Shown: positions 50,031 to 59,499 of the stretch, one piece after another
Numbering within the stretch: the first letter of the stretch is position 1
Layout of the letters: every line of letters starts with the position of its first letter
NCBI RefSeq assembly: GCF_000018865.1
Contig: NC_010175.1
Span: 1,116,001-1,180,000 of the forward strand
DNA length: 64,000 nt
Direction: 5' to 3'
Source: Chloroflexus aurantiacus J-10-fl
GTDB taxonomy: Bacteria > Chloroflexota > Chloroflexia > Chloroflexales > Chloroflexaceae
Translations under genes and position numbers: made by a program
Notes under the pieces: model-generated
The model's database searches: none
Seen by the model: the letters and a program-made list of their open reading frames with translations, nothing else
What the model was told of the DNA's origin: nothing

Positions 50031-50399
50031 TTACGCAACACCAATGCGGAACTCAATGTGATAGCCGAATGGCGATGACTTGACTTTGACATCATCGATC
50101 AATTGATAGGCAGTTTGCACCGATGGTTGATTGGCAACACGATGGTACGTCTCTCCATCTGTGTCACATTCGATGACCAGAGCATGGGTGTGGTTATTAT
50201 CTTCACAGTGAATACTCACATCATTGGTACAGAAATGCGCGATACAGGCACGCAAGACTTCGCTAATCGCGGCAGTAATACGCGCCTGTTTCGCAGGCGA
50301 AAACCCCATCGTTCGCGTACTCTGGCGCAGTATCTGGCGAAGCAGTATCAGATCAGCATCATTGCTGACCGTGATTTTTTGGGTCTGGATGTGTTTCAT
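50031..50399 (-). CDS. RsbT/RsbW-like anti-sigma serine-kinase homologue, degenerate
   Basis: 122 aa. 'MKHIQTQKITVSNDADLILLRQILRQSTRTMGFSPAKQARITAAISEVLRACIAHF' follows the RsbT/RsbW pattern (strand, helix, then the ATP-binding N-box helix around 'AAISEVLRAC'). The N-box Asn is replaced (R-A-C instead of R-N-A), and no clear G-box is seen in the C-terminal half, so kinase activity is doubtful. It is 10 bp from the cheA start region and 56 bp before cheW, inside the chemosensory operon. This suggests a switch between chemosensory and STAS partner signalling, which is inference. Confidence 0.7.
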   Translation of the reverse strand: MKHIQTQKITVSNDADLILLRQILRQSTRTMGFSPAKQARITAAISEVLRACIAHFCTNDVSIHCEDNNHTHALVIECDTDGETYHRVANQPSVQTAYQLIDDVKVKSSPFGYHIEFRIGVA

Positions 50400-50408
50400 A
50401 GTACTATC

Positions 50409-52670
50409 TCATAGCAACCGTGCGATAGTTTCCAGCAGTGCTTGCTGATCAAAGGCACGTTTAACGATATAGGCATCGGCACCCGCAGCCAGGCCACGTT
50501 CGCGGTCGGCTGGACTATCGAGCGAGGTAACGAGTACCACCGGCAAGTGACGGAAGGCAGGATCGGTGCGAATCTGACGAGTCAGATCGAAGCCATTCAA
50601 ACGTGGCATATCAATATCACTCAGGACAAGCTGACATCCACCCTGATTTTGCAAGTTGTGCAATCGTTCCAGTGCCTCCTGACCATCAGTTGCCAGCACA
50701 ACCCGATAACCGGCGGCTTCCAGGATGTTCTTTTCCAATGTACGGGTCGTGATTGAGTCATCAACCACGAGGATCGTCGGCGAATGAGCAGGGGTAGGAT
50801 TGGCAGTCGGTAACATCACCGCATGCTCAACCGTCAGGGCTGCTCGTAACAGATCGACCGCATCAAGGATCGGGGCTACGCTGCCATCAGCGAGAATTGC
50901 CGCGCCACTGACAAAGCGAACCCGTTGTAATGGTGGTGGCAGCCGGTGAACGACGAGATCGATCTCTTCGCCGATAGAATCAACAATACAGGCAATTTGT
51001 CGTTCATTACTCCCGATCAATAATGCCGGCTTGGGACCAGGGAAATCGATCACTGTTTCTGATGAAAAACCGATGAGCCGGGCCATGGAAATCAGTTGTA
51101 ATGGCCGTCCATCAACAAGCACAACCGGACGACCTTCCAGGGTATGAAGTTGGGTACGATTAACCTGCACCACGCGGCGTAGACTATCAACGGGTAAGGC
51201 AAAGACTTGATTATTCACATACATCAGCAGACCGCGCGTGCGCATGAGGGTGAGCGGGAGAGCCAGAGTGAACGTTGTGCCCTGACCGGGAACACTCATT
51301 ACCGTCACGCTCCCTCCCATCCGCTCGACAGTCGTTCGCACGACATCAAGGCCAACCCCCCGTCCCGACAACTCACTGACATGCGATTTGGTCGAGAACC
51401 CTGGAGTAAAGATGAGATCGAGAACCATCGCATCGTCAGCATGCTCACTGTCATGTTGACTCAACAGACCGAGCTGAAGCGCATGCCGTTTGATATCTTC
51501 TCGATCAATCCCGGCGCCATCGTCACTAATCACAAGATTGAGGCGGTCACTGCTGGCGTTCGCCGTCAGGCGGATCAGACCGGTAGGTGGTTTCCCCCTG
51601 GCCTTACGCACCTCAGGGGGTTCAATCCCATGATCCACTGCATTGCGGAGCAAATGCAGACAAATCTCATACACCTGATCAAGGACCTGGCGATCAGCTT
51701 CTGCCCCAGAGTCTTCGACGACAAATGTCACTTCTTTGCCGGCGCTACGAGCCAAATCGCGCACGTGCAGGCGTAATGAACCGACAATTCTACTCAGGGG
51801 CGACATACGAGTACGCTGCACCTGGGCCTGCATCCGCGTGCTAATATCGGCCAGGAGATCGTGATTATCGCGGGCCTGATAGGCAAGCTGAGACAATCTT
51901 GTACCGAGTGCACTGATAACGTCATTTGCCTGCCTGAGCATGTCGATGACAATCTGTTGTTGACTTTGCGGAATGAGCTGACCATTGGCATGCAACGACG
52001 ATCCGTGGCGCAGGAACGGTGCAGTTCGCCGCCAGGCGCGCTGCCAGCGCTCAGGCAGCCGGGCCAGTTCTTGCAGATCACGGGCAAGCTGACGGGTACG
52101 CAGCGTACTTGTTAACAACTCCCCCATTTCGCTCATCAAATTGTCGAGAACAGCCACATCAACCCGGACACTTGTTTCGGCGGCCAGCGATGGCGCCGAC
52201 TGCCGGGTGTGATCTTCTGGCGTAAATGAAGATGGTGATAGACTGGTTGCGTCGCCGTCGCGCATGTTCTGGCCGATTGCCATCAGATGAGCGAGTAAGT
52301 CATCCAATGCGTCCTGATCGTCTATTTGCCCCGGCACCGCCTGTTCCATCAACGCGCCAATAACATCAAGCGCCTGATAAATCACATCACAGATATCGGC
52401 GGTGAGCGTAAGCTGGTTCTGGCGCAGGGCCGCAAAGATATGCTCAATGTGATGAGCGATCTGCTCAACGCTTTTGACACCAGCAGCGCGTGCCCCACCT
52501 TTCAGACTGTGAGCGGCTCGAAACAGGTGATCAACCAGATCACGACGGCGAGGGTGATCTGGTGTCCGCTCCAGATCGAGCAGAATATCGATGATGGTTT
52601 GACGATGCTCGGCCTGTTCTGCGCGAAAGACGGCCAGCACCTGCGCCTGAATATCGTCATCAGAGAGCAT
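50409..52670 (-). CDS. cheA: Hybrid CheA histidine kinase with C-terminal receiver
   Basis: 753 aa. HPt domain (about 1-120) with phospho-His in 'LFRAAHSLKGGARAAGV'. Dimer/P3 helices (about 165-270). HATPase with 'LHLLRNAVDHGIEPPEVRKARGK', 'ISDDGAGID', 'FTPGFSTKSHVSELSGRGVGLDVVRTTVERMGGSV'. CheW-like P5 domain ('LLMYVNNQVFALPVDSLRRVVQVN'). C-terminal receiver (about 635-753) with 'ILVVDDSITTRTLEKNILEAAG' and phospho-Asp in 'LVLSDIDMPRLNG'. CheA-REC hybrids occur in Wsp, Frz and Pil-like systems. No P2 CheY-binding domain is obvious. It sits between the frameshifted receptor gene and the RsbT-like gene. Confidence 0.95.
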   Translation of the reverse strand: MLSDDDIQAQVLAVFRAEQAEHRQTIIDILLDLERTPDHPRRRDLVDHLFRAAHSLKGGARAAGVKSVEQIAHHIEHIFAALRQNQLTLTADICDVIYQALDVIGALMEQAVPGQIDDQDALDDLLAHLMAIGQNMRDGDATSLSPSSFTPEDHTRQSAPSLAAETSVRVDVAVLDNLMSEMGELLTSTLRTRQLARDLQELARLPERWQRAWRRTAPFLRHGSSLHANGQLIPQSQQQIVIDMLRQANDVISALGTRLSQLAYQARDNHDLLADISTRMQAQVQRTRMSPLSRIVGSLRLHVRDLARSAGKEVTFVVEDSGAEADRQVLDQVYEICLHLLRNAVDHGIEPPEVRKARGKPPTGLIRLTANASSDRLNLVISDDGAGIDREDIKRHALQLGLLSQHDSEHADDAMVLDLIFTPGFSTKSHVSELSGRGVGLDVVRTTVERMGGSVTVMSVPGQGTTFTLALPLTLMRTRGLLMYVNNQVFALPVDSLRRVVQVNRTQLHTLEGRPVVLVDGRPLQLISMARLIGFSSETVIDFPGPKPALLIGSNERQIACIVDSIGEEIDLVVHRLPPPLQRVRFVSGAAILADGSVAPILDAVDLLRAALTVEHAVMLPTANPTPAHSPTILVVDDSITTRTLEKNILEAAGYRVVLATDGQEALERLHNLQNQGGCQLVLSDIDMPRLNGFDLTRQIRTDPAFRHLPVVLVTSLDSPADRERGLAAGADAYIVKRAFDQQALLETIARLL

Positions 52671-52800
52671 ATAAACCTCTTAGTTAGATGAGCGTAAGGT
52701 CGCAAGCCGGTAGTGAAAACAGTCCCGCGCTCGCTGACGCAGATACTTCCACCCGGTCACCCATAGTGAACAGGGTGACCGGATACCAGTCCTTCCTGAC

Positions 52801-54659
52801 CTACAGCCGATAAATAGCTACTGTCTGCTGCAACTTCTGGGCCAGGGCATGCAGGTCCTGCGCTGCCCGTTCGGCCTGGCGGGTCGAAGCCAATGCCTGT
52901 GCAGTAGCCTGCTGGATATTCGCCATCGCCTGCCCAATCTGCTCCATACCTACCATCTGTTGCTGGGCAGCGGCAGCCATTTGGATATTGGCCTGAGCAC
53001 CGTTTTCAACCTCGCGCGCAATCCGGTGAATGATCTGACCGGCCTGGGCGGCAAGGGTGACACCCTGCTCAACCCCCTTGGCTCCCTCTTCAGTCACCAT
53101 TACTGCCGCATTGGTAGCTTTCTGGATTTCGGCCAAAATATCACGCACTTGCTGGGCAGCCGCCTTCGAGCGTTCGGCCAGTTCACGCACATGTTGGGCT
53201 ACGACGGCAAAACTCTTACCCTGCTCACCGGCCCGGGCAGCTTCGATAGCCGCATTCAGGGCCAGCAGATTGCTTTGATCGGCCAGTTCGCTCACCGTCG
53301 TCATGATCACGCCAATCGCCTGCGTTTGCTCGGCCAGACCGAGAATAGTCTGTGCAATCGTTTCCACGCGACTGCGAATCTGGTTCATGCCATTGATCGT
53401 GTCTTCAACCGCCTGCGCACCCTGGCGGGCAATATCGAGTGCATTCTGGCTATCGTTTGCAACCTGCGTCGCCTGTTTTGCCGTCTGCACCGAAATCGCC
53501 TTCACCTCATCGATAGTGGTTGCAGTTTGCGTGAGCGCAGCCGATTGCTCTGCTGCGGATGAGGCTTGCTGGGTGGTGGCAGCCAGAATTTCGGCGGCAG
53601 TACTCGAAATATCGGTATTGGCACGCTGGACCTGAGCGGCAATCGTCCGCAAACCCTCAACCATCGCGTTCAGTTGTTGACCGAGCAGCGACAGATCATC
53701 GTTATTGTTAGAGACTTGCAGTCGCACCGTGAGATTGCCACGGGCAATTTCTTCAGCAAAGGCGCTGTATTCTCGCACCATGCGTTCGAGATATTCCTTC
53801 GCCACCCTGGTTGCATTCGCTGCCCGAAGTTCATCATTTGCCCGTTGTTGCTCTTCCAGTTGGCGACGAATGGTCTCGGCCATCTGCCGGAACGCTGTGG
53901 CCAGCCGCCCAACTTCATCACGTCCTTCAGGAAGGTCATAATGATCATGAATTCGCCCACCGGCCATTTGCAGGGATGCCTGCGTAACGCTCTTGAGGCG
54001 ATGATCAATATTGCCGGCAATCACTAAAGTGAGCAGTGTGCCGAGTACAACAGTGAGTCCTGGCCCACCAATTAAAACCATCTGGAGACTTTGCAGACTT
54101 TGGGCTGAGGATTCCGAGAGTTGATTGAGCAGCTCTTCCTCAGAACTCACCAATTGCTCCATTATCTGACTGATGCGGGTGAACGTTTCGTACCCGGCAC
54201 GACTGGCCACACCCTGAATAACCTGCTCAAGTTGCGCTTCATTCCGGTTCACAGCGTAGCGCAGGTTGATCAAAGGCTCGGAACCTGTGTTTTCCATTTC
54301 TCAAGCTCGCGATCTACTTCTTCAAGTAATGTATAAAACTCCGAATCGCGTGGTATTTCCCGTTGCATCTCGCTGTACACAGCCAGATAGAGCTGTTTGC
54401 CACTTTCATACTTCTCCAGAAACACCGGATCACCGGTGATCAGAAAACCCCGTTCACCCGACTCCATCATGTGCATGCTGGCTTCAAGCTGGCGGGTATG
54501 GGCAATAATGCTGTACGCAATTCTTACCTCTTGCTCGCGCTCGTTGGCGCCGAGCAGCGATTGATAAGCCACCACTGAGACAATAATGATGCCAACAAAG
54601 AGCAATGCCACGAGCAGCAATATTTTGTTGCGGAGGCTAATCTGATTGAGGAATGACAT
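52801..54659 (-). pseudogene. Methyl-accepting chemotaxis protein split by a one-base frameshift
   Basis: 5' part (54659-54270): 'MSFLNQISLRNKILLLVALLFVGIIIVSVVAYQSLL' is the first membrane helix, then a CHASE3-like sensor with 'SGERGFLITGDPVFLEKYESGKQ', ending '[13 protein letters not shown]'. 3' part, from about 54297 to 52801 in the other frame: '[22 protein letters not shown]' continues the sensor, then a second membrane helix, HAMP, and the signalling hairpin with tip '[32 protein letters not shown]'. The two join perfectly (…[11 protein letters not shown]…) if one T is restored in a GTTTCC at about 54283. Repaired length is about 619 aa. As written, the sensor and signalling parts are separate, overlapping by 28 bp. 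Confidence 0.88.
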
Positions 54660-54679
54660 ATCCGCTTCCTTTCGCTGGT

Positions 54680-55063
54680 CTATTCCTGCCCGGATAGGGC
54701 CAGAATTTGTGATACGACATTGAGCAGTTCATAGGGCACATCATCTTTGAAGAGATAATCGTTAGCACCCAAATCGAGTGCGCGTTGCACACTATCTATC
54801 CGATCACGATGGGTCAGCATCACGACCGGAATGTTTCTGGTCTGCTGATCGCGCTTCAAGCGGCTCAATACCTGAAATCCATCAAGCGCAGGCAAGTCAA
54901 TATCGAGCAGGATCATGCGTGGTAACTGGGTGCGGGCAGTACGCCATCCGGTCAGGCCGTCAGGCGCCACCTGCACCTGATAACCGGCCCGCTCCAGCAT
55001 CAAGCGAAAGTTGAGCGCCTGACTGGGGCTATCCTCGATGAGCAGGATATCGGAATCAGCCAT
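54680..55063 (-). CDS. cheY: Single-domain response regulator (CheY-like)
   Basis: About 127 aa, one receiver domain: acidic pocket in 'ILLIEDSPSQALNFRLML', phospho-Asp in 'RMILLDIDLPALDGFQVLSRL', Thr in 'VVMLTHRD', Lys in 'NDYLFKDDVPYELL'. It is probably the diffusible output of CheA, or a phosphate sink. The start at 55063 follows GAAGGAGA. It lies 20 bp upstream of the receptor gene and 21 bp downstream of the second cheW. Confidence 0.93.
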   Translation of the reverse strand: MADSDILLIEDSPSQALNFRLMLERAGYQVQVAPDGLTGWRTARTQLPRMILLDIDLPALDGFQVLSRLKRDQQTRNIPVVMLTHRDRIDSVQRALDLGANDYLFKDDVPYELLNVVSQILALSGQE

Positions 55064-55084
55064 GGACTTCTCCTTCAATGATGT

Positions 55085-55615
55085 CTAATGATCGCCGGTG
55101 GTCAGGCGTGGATCATGCAAGAGTGCTACCGGATCAAGGTGGATCACCATAGCCTCGTCCATTCCGCGTATCCAATTGACACCGTTTCCGGCCAGCATCG
55201 CCGGTGTCGGTTGCAGAACACCGGTATGGCGATGCATGTCGAGCACCTGATCAACTAACAAGGCCGCTTCAACCGCACCTGCACTGATAACAAGCAGGTG
55301 CATGGTTTCACGCGGAGGCGAGGGGGGAAGGCCGAGCAGTGGGCGCAAATCAATGCACGTCAGCAAGCGACCCCGCACATTTACAAGACCGAGAATTGCC
55401 GGTGGCACCCCAGGGAGTGACGCAACTGGGGTGAAGCGGAGCACTTCGCGGGCAGTATTGGCCGGGATACTGTAGGTTTCTTCACCAAGCAGGAAGTGAA
55501 GAGTGAGTTCACCTTCAACGCTGTTGGCTCGCTGCTGCAGGCCGGCTAAGGCTTTGGCTCGGGTACGGAGGACCTCGCGGGTGGCGGGATCGGCGAAGAG
55601 TTCGTTGAGATCCAT
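55085..55615 (-). CDS. cheW: CheW-like adaptor (second, N-terminally extended copy)
   Basis: About 176 aa. A ~40-residue N-terminal helix ('MDLNELFADPATREVLRTRAKALAGLQQ') precedes the CheW domain: 'LHFLLGEETYSIPANTAREVLRFTPVASLPGVPPAILGLVNVRGRLLTCIDLRPLLGL'. It is the first gene of the minus-strand chemosensory cluster. Start 55615 follows AAAGGAGCC. An ATG at 55639 would add eight residues and leave the good ribosome site unused. Confidence 0.92.
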   Translation of the reverse strand: MDLNELFADPATREVLRTRAKALAGLQQRANSVEGELTLHFLLGEETYSIPANTAREVLRFTPVASLPGVPPAILGLVNVRGRLLTCIDLRPLLGLPPSPPRETMHLLVISAGAVEAALLVDQVLDMHRHTGVLQPTPAMLAGNGVNWIRGMDEAMVIHLDPVALLHDPRLTTGDH

Positions 55616-55704
55616 AGGCGGCTCCTTTGCCTGCTCCATGGCATTGGGTCGGCAGTGATGTGCCGGCGAGGTATGTTTTAGTGGTTACAATCTTACAGTT
55701 TTTT

Positions 55705-55744
55705 CAGCAACTATTGGGTTATGGGTACATAACCCTTATTGCTG
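55705..55744. other. Hairpin between selD and the chemosensory cluster
   Basis: Perfect 8-bp arms GGGTTATG/CATAACCC with a 4-nt loop (55716-55735), extended by CAGCAA/TTGCTG outside. It lies between the selD stop and the first cheW. There is no U-run for minus-strand transcripts, so it is not a classical terminator. Confidence 0.5.
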
Positions 55745-55813
55745 AATCAGTATACCAGCCACCAGGAACCAGCCTATTACGATATATCAACATTTGATAA
55801 CACAGAGAATGAT

Positions 55814-56851
55814 TTATCGAACAACGATACCACTACCATCGATCACTTCACCGATCTCCCACAGCGGTTGCCCAACTTCAGCGCAGAGTGCCTGCAAGGC
55901 AGCAGCAGCGTGTGGCGGTGCAGCGATCAACAATCCGCCAGAGGTTTGCGGATCGGCCAGCAGCAGTTGATAGACAGGGGGAACAGTAGGGGCAAAGGTG
56001 GTAAATGACGTCGCAAATTCAAGGTTACGGCGCAAGCCGCCGGGGATCATCCCGGCTTCTGTGTAAGCGAGTGCGCCGGGCAAGAGCGGTACGGCGTCGG
56101 CTGTGATATGCAGCGCCACCTTGCTCTGGCGGGCGATCTCGCCGGCGTGGCCGAGTAACCCGTAGCCGGTGACATCAGTTGCAGCGTGGATGTCAACCTG
56201 AATCATCAGTTCGGCGATCTGGCGATTGAGCGTTAACATCGAACCGATAGCAGTTGCCAGATCAGCAGCGGTGATGGTGTCACGTTTGGCTGCCGTCGTG
56301 ATCACACCGGTACCGAGCGGCTTACTGATCAACAACCGATCACCCGGTTGGGCACCGGCTTTCGTGATAATCTGTCGTGGATCAATCGTACCGGTCACAC
56401 AGAGGCCATATTTCGGCTCACGGTCGCTTACGGTATGCCCACCCACAACCGCTACCCCGGCTTCGGCAGCTTTGTCAATGCCACCCTGCAAGATCGCCGA
56501 CATCACTGACTGATCCAGGTCATCGGGGAAGGCAGCGATGGCCAACGCAAACAATGGCTTCCCTCCCATTGCGTAGACATCGCTCAGGGCATTGGCAGCG
56601 GCGATAGCGCCATAGGTGTACGGGTCATCAACGATGGGCGGGAAGAAATCAACCGTCTGTACCAGGGCGGTATCGCTATTCAATTGGTAGACTGCCGCGT
56701 CATCACCTTCAGTCAGGCCGACCAACACCTGAGCCTGGGGTGGAATGCGCAACGTCGCCAGCATCGTCGTCAGAGCACCCGGCCCCAACTTCGCTGCTCA
56801 GCCGGCGCATGCAGCCAGAGTTGTCAAACGAATCTGTTCGCGTTTGTCCAT
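55814..56851 (-). CDS. selD: Selenide, water dikinase SelD with an in-frame UGA (probable selenocysteine)
   Basis: Read through the UGA, about 345 aa, full length for SelD. The true start is the ATG at 56849-56851: 'MDKREQIRLTTLAACAG', then TGA at 56798-56800 (codon 18), then 'AAKLGPGALTTMLATLRIP'. SelD carries a catalytic Cys or Sec at exactly this position. Downstream features are normal: 'GLTEGDDAAVYQLNSDTALVQTVDFFPPIVDDPYTYGAIAAANALSDVYAMGGKP', 'VVGGHTVSDREPKYGL', 'DVTGYGLLGHAGEIA', 'LLADPQTSGGLL'. It makes selenophosphate from selenide and ATP. Just after the UGA, GAGCA and UGCUC can pair around a ~17-nt G-rich loop, a possible bacterial SECIS. A minus-strand TATAAT lies at 56888-56893. 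A shorter start (TTG 56788) would lose the active site. Confidence 0.88.
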
Positions 56852-57537
56852 GGTTCGGGTCTCAGCAACGGTTGTCGGTTCAATCGTATTATAGCCTATC
56901 GGTGTTAGATCGTGCTGCTTCGTATGATTGCGATGTGAATGCATCAGGGCGCCTCAGCGCAGGCTTCTATTCTCCCCTCTTCCGTGCGGCAGGTTCAGGG
57001 ACAGACAGCAACTATGAGCGAACTCAACCACCACTCCATCAGAAAGATCCAGCGCAGGCTTCTGGTCTCCCCTCTCTCGCATGCGCGCTATGCGTTACCC
57101 ATTACTCGAATACTGCATAGCTCGCGTGCGGGAGCGGGGGTGATGGCCGACGAGTCAGCGGGTTAAACCCTGCCTCAATTCGTGAAAGCCCCTCCGGGGC
57201 TGGCCTGCCGGCGGGGAGTGGGGCCAGACGCTCGTGGATAGCCCCGCAGGGGTGTGCAGGTCGTGAGGCAGGGCTTCAGTCCGCACGACCGCAGGGCTGG
57301 CCTGCCGACGAGGAGCAGGGCGCTGCCGAACCCATGACTGCCTGGTGTGCGTGACGAACGATGCGCCGTGTCCAGCACCATGTGCTATAAGGGGGCATAC
57401 CGGCTTCTATGTGGCATGTGGGTAATGCATAGGCGTGCGCGGGAGAGGGTCCGGGGGAGAGGACGTTCAACGCATCACCAGACCCTCTACTCGTAGAGTA
57501 CTGACCTGATCTTCGCAATGCACGCCACGCACGCCGG
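56852..57537. other. Intergenic region with end-like fragments of the E element family
   Basis: The first 40 bp hold the selD promoter region. At 57088-57120 a 33-bp miniature consists of CTATGCGTTACCCA and a reduced right end (…TGCATAG). A lone right end TGGGTAATGCATAG lies at 57419-57432. Between them (57180-57310) are 'CCCCTCCGGGGCTGGCCTGCCG'-like GC hairpins repeated twice. No gene. Confidence 0.55.
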
Positions 57538-59499
57538 CTATTTCATCATCCTGACGTTTCCATTCTGCGTTGATTGTTTGACCCGCCGGTGATTAAGCGC
57601 GAAGGCAATCCCCTCTTGCAGTGTTGCCTTCGTCACCACATTACCCAGATCAGCACCGATATACACCATCGTTTGCGCAATTTCCGGTCGAATCCCGGTA
57701 ATCACGACCTGGGCGCCCAACATCCCTGCCGCCTGGGCAGTACGCAGCAACGCTCCCGCCACCTGGGTGTCTACCACCTTGACGCCAGTGATGTCGATAA
57801 TCGCTATCGCCGCCCGATATTCAGCCACGCCACTGAGCAGGGACTCCATCACGAGCTGGGCACGACTTGAGTCGATGGCCCCAATCAGCGGCATCGCCAC
57901 AATTCCATCGGCAATTGGCAACAATGGCGTGCTCAGTTCGTGTAAGATTGCTTGCTGTGCGGCAATGATCTGCTCTTGCATCGCAATGGTCTGGCGTTCA
58001 CGCTCAGACTGGCGCCGATCTGTAATGTCACGAATCGCGACCAACACATCATTCCCACTCAGCGTCATACGTCCTTCATAGTCGCGTATCTGCCCATCTA
58101 TCTGCATCTGGTACTCGTAACGCTGGATGCTGCCAGTGCGCTTCAATTCTTCCAGGTTACGTGCCGTCAGCTCGGCCAGTGCTGGAGGCAACACCTCAGC
58201 AAAATGTCGGTTGAGAAATTGCTCTGGTGGAACAGCAAAGGCAATTTCATTTGTGTGATAATCAAGAAAAACGCCATCTGGCGTCATGAGAAAGATGAGA
58301 TCAGGAATGGCCTGCAAGAGGGCGCGCTGGCGCTGTTCACTGGCCCTGAGCCGCTCCGCTGACTTTAATTCTTCAGTAATATCGTGGTTGATAAGGCCAT
58401 AACCGGTGATCGTACCCTGGCGATTACGTAATACCGGCAATGATATATATGCGGTAATCACCGAACCATCGCTGTGTATATACCGTAACCTGGTGCGCGG
58501 ACTGCTGCCGATCTTCGCCTGCTGAACGATGGTTGCAATCTGCGGACGGTCGTCAGGATGCACAAGATCGACCCACGACTGTCCAACCAGTTCGTGTTTG
58601 CCTAACATCGTCAACCATGCCGGGTTGGCGTAGGTGATTGTCAACTGCGGATCGAGCAGCGCAATGCCATCGGGGGCATTCTCTACGAGCAAGAGCAATG
58701 TTCGCCGTTCTTGTTCTTTCTGTTGCTGTTCGGTAATATCTTCGTAGAAGCCAATGACACCGGCCACCTGTTGATTGCGGATCAGTGGTACTTTGCCGGT
58801 TCGCAACCAGATGGAACTGCCATCACCACGCACAAGGGTCTCTTCGATATTCAGCCGCGGCCCAGAGGTTAGCACAACCTGATCATGGGCCTGATAGGCG
58901 GCTGCCTTATCTCGCCACGGCAACTCAAAGTCGGTTTTGCCAATAATTTCAGCGAAGGTACTGAGACCGGCATCCTGAAGGACACGTCGATTACAACCCA
59001 GAAAGCGCGACTCTTTGTCTTTCCAGAAAATACCCAGGGGAAGATTATCGATCACGTTGTAGAGAATTTCGCGTTTTTCGTACAATTTGTCGCGCAATTG
59101 ATGAAGTGTCGAAATATCCTGGCCAATGGATGTGAACCCGGTCAGGTTACCATTGTCGTCGTAGTGGATGACGATTGACCAGAGGAATGTACAAACGGTA
59201 CCATCACGATGAATCACCCGATTTTCGATCTCTGCTGAGCGTTGCTGGCGGTTGACGAGTTCGATCATCGTCTGCTGAAGGGTTTCACGATCATCGGGGT
59301 GGGTAAAGGCCAGTACCGACTTCCCAATACATTCCTCTGGTGCGTAGCCGAAGTAGCGGCGGGTAGCCTGGTTGATATAGGTGATATTCCCCTGCGCATC
59401 TGACTCGGTAAGGATCAGACCGGCAAATTCAAGAACCCTGGAGAAGTGTTCGAGTTGGTGAGGGGGAAGGGACGGCGATGAACTCGATTGATGTGTCAT
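57538..59499 (-). CDS. Multi-PAS sensor with C-terminal STAS domain (RsbR-like)
   Basis: 653 aa, soluble. Four PAS/PAC units: 'TESDAQGNITYINQATRRYFGYAPEECIG' (about 30-145), 'IDNLPLGIFWKDKESRFLGCNRRVLQ' (about 150-265), 'VENAPDGIALLDPQLTITYANPAWLTML' (about 275-390), 'LQAIPDLIFLMTPDGVFLDYHTNE' (about 395-500). A short coiled coil leads to a STAS domain (about 530-640): 'PIADGIVAMPLIGAIDSSRAQLVMESLL...IIDITGVKVVDTQVAGALLRTA'. A Thr/Ser-type phospho-site region is present. It likely feeds redox, light or ligand signals into a partner-switching module, as the membrane STAS protein at 37.6 kb may also do. No adjacent RsbS/RsbT. Confidence 0.9.
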   Translation of the reverse strand: MTHQSSSSPSLPPHQLEHFSRVLEFAGLILTESDAQGNITYINQATRRYFGYAPEECIGKSVLAFTHPDDRETLQQTMIELVNRQQRSAEIENRVIHRDGTVCTFLWSIVIHYDDNGNLTGFTSIGQDISTLHQLRDKLYEKREILYNVIDNLPLGIFWKDKESRFLGCNRRVLQDAGLSTFAEIIGKTDFELPWRDKAAAYQAHDQVVLTSGPRLNIEETLVRGDGSSIWLRTGKVPLIRNQQVAGVIGFYEDITEQQQKEQERRTLLLLVENAPDGIALLDPQLTITYANPAWLTMLGKHELVGQSWVDLVHPDDRPQIATIVQQAKIGSSPRTRLRYIHSDGSVITAYISLPVLRNRQGTITGYGLINHDITEELKSAERLRASEQRQRALLQAIPDLIFLMTPDGVFLDYHTNEIAFAVPPEQFLNRHFAEVLPPALAELTARNLEELKRTGSIQRYEYQMQIDGQIRDYEGRMTLSGNDVLVAIRDITDRRQSERERQTIAMQEQIIAAQQAILHELSTPLLPIADGIVAMPLIGAIDSSRAQLVMESLLSGVAEYRAAIAIIDITGVKVVDTQVAGALLRTAQAAGMLGAQVVITGIRPEIAQTMVYIGADLGNVVTKATLQEGIAFALNHRRVKQSTQNGNVRMMK

